Part shown: positions 1 to 8,122 of the stretch, in pieces
Position numbering within the stretch: position 1 is the stretch's first letter
Layout: every line of letters starts with the position of its first letter
Origin: Ilyomonas sp963847085
GTDB lineage: Bacteria; Bacteroidota; Bacteroidia; Chitinophagales; Chitinophagaceae
Assembly (NCBI GenBank): GCA_963847085.1
Contig: CAWJYO010000011.1
Span: forward strand, 434,001 to 498,000
Direction: 5' to 3'
DNA length: 64,000 nucleotides
Made by a program: the position numbers and the translations under genes
The notes under the pieces: generated by a model
What the model was told of the DNA's origin: nothing
Seen by the model: the letters and a program-made list of their open reading frames with translations, nothing else
Databases searched by the model: none

Positions 1-447
1 AAGCAATTTTGCGGTAATGCCCGACAGCGCACCTGCATTATCGGGCGAAGCACCCATGTAAGGCAAACCGCTATTATCGGCCATGTATAAGCCTTTTAGT
101 TTTACCCATATTTTTCTGCCGATGGGGAATGATGTATATAAATTGTAATCATCAATATTCAGTGCAATGCCACCTGTTGAATCCTGAATGATGATTTGCT
201 TATAAAAGTTTCCGCTCGAATCGTTGGCAATCACGACACCACCAACAATAAGGTCATTTGTAAATACGTCAACGTTGCCTGAAACGTGCGTCTTTTTTAT
301 GTTTTGAATGGTAGTATTCGCTGAAATGCTCGGCGGAATATAAGAGGGTGGCGCATCGAATTTTCTGTTGCACGAAAGGAAGATAACAGCAATAATCATC
401 GCCATAAAAAATGGGCAAAACAAAACCTTATGCAGCTTTGGTTTCAT
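1..447 (-). CDS. DUF5689 domain lipoprotein (C-terminus beyond window)
   Basis: The 149 codons seen on the minus strand start at an ATG at 447 and run off the window. Residues 1-26 form a hydrophobic signal ending in IFLSC, a lipobox, so the product should be an outer-membrane or periplasmic lipoprotein. The remainder (GNVDVFTNDLIVGGVV, then GNFYKQIIIQD, TGGIALNIDD and a GRKIWVKLKGLY stretch) has the OB-fold-like pattern I associate with DUF5689. It lies 46 bp after the TonB receptor stop and is very probably in the same operon. In other Bacteroidota such proteins sit beside TonB receptors and exo/endonuclease-phosphatase proteins, as here. The ligand is unknown. Confidence 0.85.
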   Translation of the reverse strand, partial: MKPKLHKVLFCPFFMAMIIAVIFLSCNRKFDAPPSYIPPSISANTTIQNIKKTHVSGNVDVFTNDLIVGGVVIANDSSGNFYKQIIIQDSTGGIALNIDDYNLYTSFPIGRKIWVKLKGLYMADNSGLPYMGASPDNAGALSGITAKLL

Positions 448-493
448 AATAAACAAGTTTAAACAGTTAGGTTGGAATGAAGAGAAAAGCATT

Positions 494-3100
494 TTAAAAA
501 CGAAGGGCACAATTGAAGGAATAATTCAGGCCGTAAGCATAATAATATTTGGGAGGAAATAATTTTAGATTTTGTTCCGGCGAAGCAGAAAAATCATATC
601 GCAGTTGTTCATAACCACCGGCGATAATGTTTTTGTTATTGGCAAGATTATTTACGCTGGCACTCATCACAGCATACACAGGTTTCTTTCTTTTACTACT
701 ATGCGAATGACGAATGCGCCACGAATAACCGGCGTACAAATTAGCTTCAAATTGGGATGGCAAGCGGGTTTGAGCTATGATAGCCTTAGTAGTTTCGCTG
801 TTGGCATCATTCATTCCATCGGTGGCTGCATACGTGCGGCGAAGCGGATTAAAGGAAAGCCACATTTGATCACAGTAAACGCCCTTTATATTTACAAACC
901 AATACTTAGGCGAACGATAAGTAATGCCAACACTGTACGCTTCCTGCGGTGTGCCAGCAATTCTGAAATTGTTGGCATAAACCGTTGCTTCTTTCACCGT
1001 TTGAGCCGTGTTATCAACGGTTACAACCGCATGTTGGCGACTGTTGTAATACCCTCTTCCCACGGCAGCTACCGCATTGATGGTAAAGCGACTGGTTAAT
1101 TTCATTTCAGCTCCCCATTCACTTCCAAAGTACAAACGGTTGATGTTGCTTAGCGCATAATTGACAAAGGTTTGATAGGCGTCATAATAAAAGGTGTTCA
1201 CATTAAAACCATGCTGCATCGAAGTGTAATAAGCTGTTATCCGCAATTTTATTTTAGGCGCATTCAACACATAACCGGCTTCAATACTTTGCACTGTTTC
1301 GTTGCGCAAAGCCGCTTGTACATCATCGCGTGTACGTTGCGAAACATAGGCATCTTTAAAGTAGGGAGCCAGCGAAAGCAATGCACCGTTTGCGTACAAA
1401 TAATTTCTTCCGTTTATCTTATAAGTAATGCCTCCTTTTACAGCATCATTATCAAAAATGTTCTGGGCTGATTTACCAAATGAACGCGTTGGAAACAAAC
1501 CATTTTGAACATTACCAACGCGCCAGTATTTGGTTTGTGATACTTCAACTGCCACATAAGCATCTATCTTTTTTTCGTGGAAAACCAATTGCAACCATTC
1601 CTCTGGTTTGTTGATGTTGATGTTGTAATCATAACCATATTTATCACCTTTATAAACGATGCGATTCGGGTTTTGTAAATCGTTTTGATATGCATTTTTA
1701 TCGTTTGGAAAATCACGCTGTGCAAATGAATTTAAGTTCACCCAAAATTGTCCGCCAAGCAAATCATTGATCCTTTGGAAATAATGATTTCGTGCCGATT
1801 GAAATGAAATACCAGCCGTCAATTGAATGTGTTCGCTCAGGGTTGTGTTTGCAACAACATTAGCCGCAAAACGTTGTTCGTTCACTATACGTTCACCCAA
1901 AATATAATAAGAGCGATTGCCCCTGATCGTGTTGCTGGAAATGCCGTTGGCATCTTCAATTGTGGCTTCATTGTTTCGGTTGATATTATAGAAATTATCC
2001 CAGGCTAATTGCCTTTTGTCTTCATTATTACTCATGGCTGCTTTAATTTGTTGAGCAACCACAGGATTGTCATTTGCCTCATAATAAGAAGGCAAATTGC
2101 GATAGTAATCAGGCCGCGGATCGGGTGTATTGTACCAATCAATGTTTGATAAAGAACGTTCACCAAACGAATACATCACCGTTGACATCAGGTTTGTTTT
2201 TGTCGAGATTTTATATTCGTGCGATAGCATAAAAACCGGCTGGTGAATACCGGCTACACTGGCATTGCGCTTCCGGCCGTTTTGATAACCCCAGCTTGCA
2301 TTGTAATAATGTGTTCCGGCAAGATTTATCATCTCTTCTGTTGCGGCTGTGCTTCTGCCATTTACTGAAGGTGAAGCAAACGCAATAAAGGAAAGCGTTT
2401 GTTTTTGCCCTATTTTTTTATCAGCTGCAAAAAATAAGCTTGCGCCGTTATGAAACGTGCCCGGCACATAACCTTCATTTGCATAACGATAATTGATGGA
2501 TGTTGTAAATGCCCAGCCATTTTTTATTATGCCGGTACTATGAGTAAAAGAAAAAGAACGATGAAACAATCGGTTCGAAAATGCAGTGCTGATAAGTGTT
2601 TGCGGTTGTTGTTTGCTTGCGCGAACATCAAGGTTTGTAGTTGCTGAAATAGAGCCAAAAGCAAACGTATTGTATTTGATTCCGAAGCTCACATCGCGGT
2701 TTCGGAACACATCATTCAAGCCGCTCCATAAATTCCAGTCGGCATAACCATCATCCAAACCATTCATCGAAATACCGTTAATGTAAACGCTTGATAAACT
2801 GGCATCGTAACCCCGCAACCGAAAACGCATGAAATTAAAATTGAAAGACGCTTCGCTGTAAAATGGATCTCTGCCAGCCGTGAGTTGCGAAGAAGCAGAT
2901 GAATTGTCCGCATTACGAAAATCGTTATCATCTAAGGAGATGGTTGGTATATTGTCCGGCGAGTTGTTTTTTATGTCTTCAACACTTGCAGAATCAATGG
3001 ATACAATGGTTGTGTCAGTAGCATCATTTGGCGGTTTGTTTTGCGCATTTGCAGTCGTTAAGAAACCAATGCAAAGGCAAAGCAGCAAGAGCTTTTGCAT
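494..3100 (-). CDS. TonB-dependent outer-membrane receptor
   Basis: About 868 residues. I prefer the ATG at 3100, because the signal peptide MQKLLLLCLCIGFLTTANA begins there; an in-frame ATG at 3127 adds nine residues. A plug-like domain at about residues 80-180 (RFRLRGYDASLSSVYINGI, then GIKYNTFAFGSISATTNLD) is followed by a long beta-barrel rich in aromatic and Asn residues that ends in phenylalanine (CALRF), as expected for BAM-inserted proteins. No N-terminal carboxypeptidase-like domain or SusD partner is present, so it is not a typical SusCD pair. It is followed by the DUF5689 lipoprotein gene and divergently transcribed from a secreted nuclease/phosphatase gene, which suggests import of a phosphate- or nucleotide-derived product (inference). 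Confidence 0.9.
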   Translation of the reverse strand: MQKLLLLCLCIGFLTTANAQNKPPNDATDTTIVSIDSASVEDIKNNSPDNIPTISLDDNDFRNADNSSASSQLTAGRDPFYSEASFNFNFMRFRLRGYDASLSSVYINGISMNGLDDGYADWNLWSGLNDVFRNRDVSFGIKYNTFAFGSISATTNLDVRASKQQPQTLISTAFSNRLFHRSFSFTHSTGIIKNGWAFTTSINYRYANEGYVPGTFHNGASLFFAADKKIGQKQTLSFIAFASPSVNGRSTAATEEMINLAGTHYYNASWGYQNGRKRNASVAGIHQPVFMLSHEYKISTKTNLMSTVMYSFGERSLSNIDWYNTPDPRPDYYRNLPSYYEANDNPVVAQQIKAAMSNNEDKRQLAWDNFYNINRNNEATIEDANGISSNTIRGNRSYYILGERIVNEQRFAANVVANTTLSEHIQLTAGISFQSARNHYFQRINDLLGGQFWVNLNSFAQRDFPNDKNAYQNDLQNPNRIVYKGDKYGYDYNININKPEEWLQLVFHEKKIDAYVAVEVSQTKYWRVGNVQNGLFPTRSFGKSAQNIFDNDAVKGGITYKINGRNYLYANGALLSLAPYFKDAYVSQRTRDDVQAALRNETVQSIEAGYVLNAPKIKLRITAYYTSMQHGFNVNTFYYDAYQTFVNYALSNINRLYFGSEWGAEMKLTSRFTINAVAAVGRGYYNSRQHAVVTVDNTAQTVKEATVYANNFRIAGTPQEAYSVGITYRSPKYWFVNIKGVYCDQMWLSFNPLRRTYAATDGMNDANSETTKAIIAQTRLPSQFEANLYAGYSWRIRHSHSSKRKKPVYAVMSASVNNLANNKNIIAGGYEQLRYDFSASPEQNLKLFPPKYYYAYGLNYSFNCALRF

Positions 3101-3225
3101 ACAGGTAATTTTGGTTAAGGCTTGCAATATAAAATTAAAAATGAAAGTATAGCGCTTTTAAAATGAATAAATATCTGTTACTATAAAAATAATGAAACAC
3201 TTATTTTGCGGTTCATTTGCATGCC

Positions 3226-4266
3226 ATGACCAAATTCATTCTGCTTTTGTTTTGCATTCATTTATGGTGCGCATTATTTGCGCAAAAACAAACTTATAAA
3301 ATAGCTATAGCAGCGTTTTACAATTGCGAAAACTTTTACGATACAACCGACAATCCAAGTGTTGACGATAACGATTTCACTCCTAATGGCGTTAAAAATT
3401 ATACAAGCCAGCGTTACAACGAAAAGGTTGCGCATATTGCTACTGTGCTATCGCAAATCGGCACTGATATAAGTGCTGATGGTGCAGCTTTTATTGGCCT
3501 TGCAGAAATTGAAAATGATACGGTGTTGAACGATTTAATTCATCATCCCTTACTTCAAAACCGCAACTATCAAATCGTTCATTATGATTCAAAAGACATC
3601 CGCGGTATTGATGTTGCTCTATTGTACAATTCAAAATATTTTAGTGTGATTATGAGCAAAAAGCTGCCAGTAAAAATTCATAACGGTAGTTCAGGCTTTT
3701 ATTTTTCACGCGATGTATTGTGGGTGAAAGGCGTGCTGGATGGAGATACGGTTCACCTTTTGGTAAATCATTGGCCCAGCAGAAGAGGCGGCGAAGAACG
3801 CAGTAGCGGAGGAAGGTTTACAGCAGCCGGGGTGAATAAGAATATCATTGATTCTATTCATCATTTTAGCCCGGCACAGAAAATTATTTTGATGGGCGAT
3901 TTGAATGATGATCCTGTCAGCCCGAGCCTTACGCAAATATTAAAAACCAAAGGAAAGATGGATGAAGTTCAGCAAGGTGAATTGTACAATCCGTGGGTTG
4001 ATTTATACAAGCGGGGCATTGGCACTTTGGCATATAACGATGCCTGGAGTTTGTTTGATCAGATCATTATCAATTACAATTGGCTGCCCAAAAATCAAAG
4101 TGGTTATTTCTTTTACCAGCCGCATGTTTTTAATAAAGATTTAATGGTGGAAAATATGGGCAAATACAAAGGTTACCCGATGCGCACCTACGATGGCAAC
4201 ACGTATCGCGGCGGTTATAGCGATCATTTTCCAACTTACATTGTGTTATTAAAAAAGGTACCATAA
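3226..4266 (+). CDS. secreted endonuclease/exonuclease/phosphatase family protein
   Basis: 346 residues from the ATG at 3226; the in-frame TTG at 3217 is less likely. An N-terminal signal peptide (TKFILLLFCIHLWCALFAQ) predicts export. The family's metal-binding and catalytic motifs appear in order: NCENFYD near the N-terminus, GLAEIEND (Glu metal ligand), NHWPSRRGG (His), MGDLNDDP (Asp-x-Asn) and the C-terminal SDHFPTY (Asp-His). The fold cleaves phosphodiester or phosphomonoester bonds in DNA, RNA, nucleotides or inositol phosphates; the substrate cannot be read here. A -7-like TTATTTTG lies at 3201-3208. It is divergent from the TonB receptor/DUF5689 operon, so the three may form one scavenging unit. 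Convergent with the next gene across a 40-bp perfect palindrome. Confidence 0.9.
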   Translation: MTKFILLLFCIHLWCALFAQKQTYKIAIAAFYNCENFYDTTDNPSVDDNDFTPNGVKNYTSQRYNEKVAHIATVLSQIGTDISADGAAFIGLAEIENDTVLNDLIHHPLLQNRNYQIVHYDSKDIRGIDVALLYNSKYFSVIMSKKLPVKIHNGSSGFYFSRDVLWVKGVLDGDTVHLLVNHWPSRRGGEERSSGGRFTAAGVNKNIIDSIHHFSPAQKIILMGDLNDDPVSPSLTQILKTKGKMDEVQQGELYNPWVDLYKRGIGTLAYNDAWSLFDQIIINYNWLPKNQSGYFFYQPHVFNKDLMVENMGKYKGYPMRTYDGNTYRGGYSDHFPTYIVLLKKVP

Positions 4267-4305
4267 ACAACAAAGAAGTGCTATTAATAGCACTTCTTTG
4301 TTGTT
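4266..4305. terminator. perfect 40-nt palindrome, bidirectional terminator
   Basis: A perfect inverted repeat with 20-bp arms and no unpaired loop (AACAACAAAGAAGTGCTATT and its complement), placed between the convergent stops of the nuclease and beta-propeller genes. In RNA it gives a strong hairpin in either direction. Confidence 0.75.
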
Positions 4306-4324
4306 GATCGAATACCCACGAATA

Positions 4325-5677
4325 TCATCCTTTGACATCATAATCTTTCTTGCTGATTTTGATTTCTTTTACAGCCACACCTTGCGGACGTAGTGTAGCC
4401 GGAACCGGCAATTGAGCAGGCTCGATTGTTTCTTGCAACATGCCATCTTCATCAACAGAAAGCGCGTGCAAATAGTTATAGTTGCCAACACTAAAATCGG
4501 GGTTGGTGTATTGACTAACTACATACAAATATTTTCCATTCGGAGAAAAATTTAAAGAAAAATCCTCGCTCGTTGATACAGCGGCACCATTGCCAGCCGC
4601 ATAAGTAGGACCTGAATATTTAAGTGTTAACTTACCCAGCAAAACAGGTGATGAAGGAATGCTTGTATTGTAAATGCCGACCGTATTTTCAGCACTGTTC
4701 AGCACATAAAGACGATCGCCCTTTTTATTGCTCCGAATCCAGCAAGAAGCTGCGCCTCCATTAACTGCAGTTTGAAATGAAAGCTCGCCCGTACTTTCAT
4801 TTATGTTATAAACACCCACTTTTGCGGCGGCAGGAAAACCAACATACAAAGTATTGCTGTTTGGATTTTGCCATAAACCCAACGCACCACCATCGCCTGC
4901 GGGTACGGCATAAGGAGTACCAGCCACCGGCGTTAAAATTCCTTTATCAATTTTGAAAGAACGTAAAGTTCCAACAGGTGGCGTGAGTGTAAAACCTAAG
5001 AAGTCAGCACCAAATAAAAATCTGCCATCATTAGAAATCAAAGCTTGCGCAGGTGAACTTCCAACAGTGGTAGTAAATGTAGAACCCGCAACAGGTGTGA
5101 GCTTGCCGTTGTTATCAATGGTAAACGTAGTGTAGTTGGGAGCTTGTGTAATGAGATGAGAAAAGTCGGTACTCTTGTTTACCACAAACACATATTTTCC
5201 TTTAATGTCAATGCTGGATGGTGTTTGTCCGCCGGAAGGAAATGGAGAACCCGGCACAGGTGTAAGCAGTCCATCGGCACCAATTTCAAATACGGCAATG
5301 GTATTGGTTCCTGGATTGATTGCCAATAAAAATTTACCATCGGATGTAATTTTTAGTTGCGAATCCGAATCTTCCGGTCCCAATTTTTGCATCAGGTTAC
5401 CAACGCCTTCACCATTCGTGTAAAACGGACCTCCGGAAAGCGGAACCAAGCTCCCATTACCGGTGTTTACATACGCTAACAACGCATTGTTATAGTTAGA
5501 AAAATCATTTGTTTCAACATACACCACATCAGCATCAATCTTGTTTCCAGGAAGATGACCAATTACTTTTTGGCAGGATGCGAATAGCAGTGGCGAAGCG
5601 AATAAAACCGATTTGAAAAATGATTTTTTTGCAGCAAACTTAGTTTCGTGAAATAATTTTGTAATGCCAGATTTCAT
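4325..5677 (-). CDS. beta-propeller lipoprotein, lactonase (PGL-like) family
   Basis: About 450 residues from the ATG at 5677; an ATG at 5722 adds 15 residues before a poorer signal. The signal ends in SPLLFASC, a lipobox. The rest is a series of blades with the pattern kFLlavNpgtntiavFeig-dG-LtpvpGSPF (for example around 5200-5400 and 4900-5100) and ISNDGRFLFGAD or SPNGKYLYVVS turns, typical of the seven-bladed lactonase/YncE group. Members include 6-phosphogluconolactonase, but many surface-anchored relatives in Bacteroidota have no assigned reaction, so I do not name an enzyme. It lies downstream of a histidine kinase gene on the same strand (42-bp gap to 5722) and may be co-transcribed. 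Confidence 0.75.
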   Translation of the reverse strand: MKSGITKLFHETKFAAKKSFFKSVLFASPLLFASCQKVIGHLPGNKIDADVVYVETNDFSNYNNALLAYVNTGNGSLVPLSGGPFYTNGEGVGNLMQKLGPEDSDSQLKITSDGKFLLAINPGTNTIAVFEIGADGLLTPVPGSPFPSGGQTPSSIDIKGKYVFVVNKSTDFSHLITQAPNYTTFTIDNNGKLTPVAGSTFTTTVGSSPAQALISNDGRFLFGADFLGFTLTPPVGTLRSFKIDKGILTPVAGTPYAVPAGDGGALGLWQNPNSNTLYVGFPAAAKVGVYNINESTGELSFQTAVNGGAASCWIRSNKKGDRLYVLNSAENTVGIYNTSIPSSPVLLGKLTLKYSGPTYAAGNGAAVSTSEDFSLNFSPNGKYLYVVSQYTNPDFSVGNYNYLHALSVDEDGMLQETIEPAQLPVPATLRPQGVAVKEIKISKKDYDVKG

Positions 5678-5764
5678 AGATAGAATTTTAGGTACAAAAC
5701 TATTTTCACCTTCCTCAAACAAATATCACAAAGCCATCACATATTGTACTAAAAGTGTCCGCTA

Positions 5765-7222
5765 TCAATTATAATAAACAGGCAGGGTGAATGAAAAACA
5801 ATTGCCTGATTCCACATTGCTTTCTGCCATCAATTTCGAGCGGTGCAATTCCAATATCCGCTTTACAATCATCAATCCCAAACCCGCGTGGGGCTTAGCT
5901 TTTGATTGCAAAGCGTTTGCCTTTTCATTGCTGTTTATCCAATTGAGCAAGGCTTGCGGCAAAGGCTTGCCATCATTTTTAAATGTAGCCGTAAGCTGCC
6001 CGTTTTTCTGCTCCAGCTTAATTATAATTTGCCCGTTATCCGGTATATTTTTGATTGCGTTTCCTATCAAATTTTGCAACACTCTTTCCATCATTTTAAT
6101 ATCGCCTTTCGTCCAGATTACTTCCTGGCAGCCTATACAAATAAGCTTACAATTTTTCTGGGCAGCCGACATTGAAAAACTACTGGTTATCTCTTGCAAA
6201 ATCTCTGAAAATATAAATGGTTCTTCTTGTGGTCTTGCATCAATGGCATCCAATCGCGATAGCTCAAACAATTGCATTACCATGTCTTCAACCTGCTTTA
6301 TTTTGCTTAGCACCAATTGCAAGTATCCTCTTTGTTTGCTTTCGCTAATTTTCGTTTGTTCATTCATTACTGTTTCGGCATAACCGCTGGCAATGGACAA
6401 CGGTGTTCGCAAATCGTGCGAGATATTGGCAATAAAATTTTTTCGTTCTTGTTCTGCATTTTTCAGTTGGTTGATGTGATGCGAAAGCAACTCTGCCATT
6501 GCATTAAACGATGATGTAACCGGTGTGAATTCATCGTTCTGATCCTCATTAAATCGCGCGTCAAAATTGCCTCGTTTGTATTCGTTCAAAATACTAACCA
6601 CTGCGCTGTATCTGCGTTGCAGCCGTTTGATGTAATAAAAACTAATAATAAATGAAGCAATAACAATAAGCGCAAACGCTTCCAGCGCCAATGTTCCGGC
6701 ATGACTGCTGAACAGTAATTCACTTGTGTTATTGTATTGTTTACTACCGAGAATCACATAAATATAACCCAGCTTTTTACTGTCTTTGATTACTTCGGCA
6801 GCCGAAAAAATTTTATTGTGCTTTGGGTCTTTGGGGTCGGGCGAAGTGATATACGCTGTACCTTTTGAAAGGATGAGTTTGTGGATATTGTGAAGCGGTA
6901 TTTGCCACAGTTTGATGGCACTATCTGGAGCTTCAAAATAAATGACTTTTCCCGTGCTATCTAAAAAATAAACTTCAATGCTTGGGCTTACTACCATTGC
7001 ATTGTAAAACACCGAATCGGCTTTATTTTTATTGATTTTATTTCCTTCAAAAGGCGACGTAAATTTAGCAATGTGTGCTGCAACATCTTTATTTACCAAC
7101 TGAGTGCTGGCATTAAAAAAATAAGTGGCAGATAAGTAAGTAATTATAATAAACAACAAGCTTAGAATTGTGATCAGCATGAACACAAGCAAGCCGATAC
7201 GTTTAAAAATTGTTGTCTTCAT
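5765..7222 (-). CDS. sensor histidine kinase (two-component)
   Basis: About 485 residues. The ATG at 7222 (MKTTIFKRIG) is chosen because it leaves one base after the response-regulator stop; the longer form from 7246 would overlap it. Order: transmembrane helix at about residues 8-30, extracytoplasmic sensor region (about 35-170), second helix (EAFALIVIASFIISFYYI), HAMP-like linker, HisKA with phospho-acceptor His in NISHDLRTPLS, then HATPase with N-box NLIGNAIKN, and G-box GLGLMIVKRI. It should phosphorylate the adjacent OmpR-type regulator. The signal sensed is not evident. The neighbouring beta-propeller lipoprotein could be a target or accessory (inference). Confidence 0.93.
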   Translation of the reverse strand: MKTTIFKRIGLLVFMLITILSLLFIIITYLSATYFFNASTQLVNKDVAAHIAKFTSPFEGNKINKNKADSVFYNAMVVSPSIEVYFLDSTGKVIYFEAPDSAIKLWQIPLHNIHKLILSKGTAYITSPDPKDPKHNKIFSAAEVIKDSKKLGYIYVILGSKQYNNTSELLFSSHAGTLALEAFALIVIASFIISFYYIKRLQRRYSAVVSILNEYKRGNFDARFNEDQNDEFTPVTSSFNAMAELLSHHINQLKNAEQERKNFIANISHDLRTPLSIASGYAETVMNEQTKISESKQRGYLQLVLSKIKQVEDMVMQLFELSRLDAIDARPQEEPFIFSEILQEITSSFSMSAAQKNCKLICIGCQEVIWTKGDIKMMERVLQNLIGNAIKNIPDNGQIIIKLEQKNGQLTATFKNDGKPLPQALLNWINSNEKANALQSKAKPHAGLGLMIVKRILELHRSKLMAESNVESGNCFSFTLPVYYN

Positions 7223-7223
7223 A

Positions 7224-7928
7224 TTACTCTGTAAAACGGTAGCCAACGCCCCATGTGGTTAAAATATAAACTGGCTCGTTAATGTCAGGTTCTATCTTCA
7301 TGCGCAGACGGTTGATATGCGAGGTTACAGTGTGTTCATAACCCTTAAATGAGTAACCCCAAACATCTTCCAGCATTTGTTGCCGGCTAAATGTTTTGCC
7401 CTGATTGCAGGCTAACAAATACAGCAAATCGAACTCTTTTACGGTTAGTTCAAGATGCTGATTGTTGATTGTAACCTGCCGCTTTTCCTTATTAATAAAT
7501 AAGTTCTTAATGCAGATTTCATCCGCTGTATTGCCACCATTTTGTTTTGCATAAGGCTGTTCTAACCGGCGAAACATTGCCTTAACCCGTGCCATCAATT
7601 CGCGCACGCTGAAAGGCTTGGTAACATAGTCGTCTGCCCCCAATTCAAGCGCCAGTACTTTATCAATTTCTTCGGCACGCGATGTTAACATGATGACCGG
7701 AGTAATGATTTTTTTCTGACGAAGCCATTTGCAAATTTCTATGCCATCAATATCTGGCAACATAATGTCTAAAAGAATTAAATCATATTGATTGGAAGCC
7801 AAAAGCTCCATAGCTTTTTTACCATTGTCGCATGTAGTAAGATGATAATTAGGTTCGGTGAAATGCAGTTGCAGCAAATGAACAATGTCTGCATCATCTT
7901 CAACTAAAAGTATTGCTTTGTCAGACAT
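7224..7928 (-). CDS. OmpR/PhoB-family response regulator
   Basis: 234 residues. The receiver domain has acidic residues in VEDDAD, phospho-acceptor Asp54 in LLDIMLPDIDG, and Lys in VTKPF. A C-terminal winged helix follows (LTVKEFDLLYLLACNQG, then VWGYSFKGYEHTVTSHINRL), the DNA-binding and transactivation-loop pattern of the OmpR/PhoB class. Its stop is one base before the kinase start, so the pair is translationally linked. The sequence CAAAACCAAATC lies directly before its ATG, as before several other starts in this window. Confidence 0.95.
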   Translation of the reverse strand: MSDKAILLVEDDADIVHLLQLHFTEPNYHLTTCDNGKKAMELLASNQYDLILLDIMLPDIDGIEICKWLRQKKIITPVIMLTSRAEEIDKVLALELGADDYVTKPFSVRELMARVKAMFRRLEQPYAKQNGGNTADEICIKNLFINKEKRQVTINNQHLELTVKEFDLLYLLACNQGKTFSRQQMLEDVWGYSFKGYEHTVTSHINRLRMKIEPDINEPVYILTTWGVGYRFTE

Positions 7929-8071
7929 GATTTGGTTTTGTGTTTAATAATGAAAAGTGGCAGACGAACAAGTACTTGCTTTTATTTGCAAAACACCGTT
8001 ATTGTTTAGATTTTAGAGCTTTCCAATTCTCAATTTTTGATAACATTTTTACTGAATGAAGGTAGGCAAAT

Positions 8072-8100
8072 AAAAAAGCCGCAAAAACAAATGCGGCTTT
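8072..8100 (-). terminator. rho-independent terminator of leuS
   Basis: On the minus strand AAAGCCGC, a 10-nt loop and GCGGCTTT are followed by a T-rich tail (TTTTTTATTT), 23 bp downstream of the leuS stop. The loop contains the window-wide word TTTGTTTTT. Confidence 0.85.
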
Positions 8101-8122
8101 CATATACAGTGAACATTGGTTT

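Noticed and set aside
572..1099. Plus-strand frame of 175 residues opposite the TonB receptor
   Set aside because: It is antisense to a well-supported gene and shows no domain.
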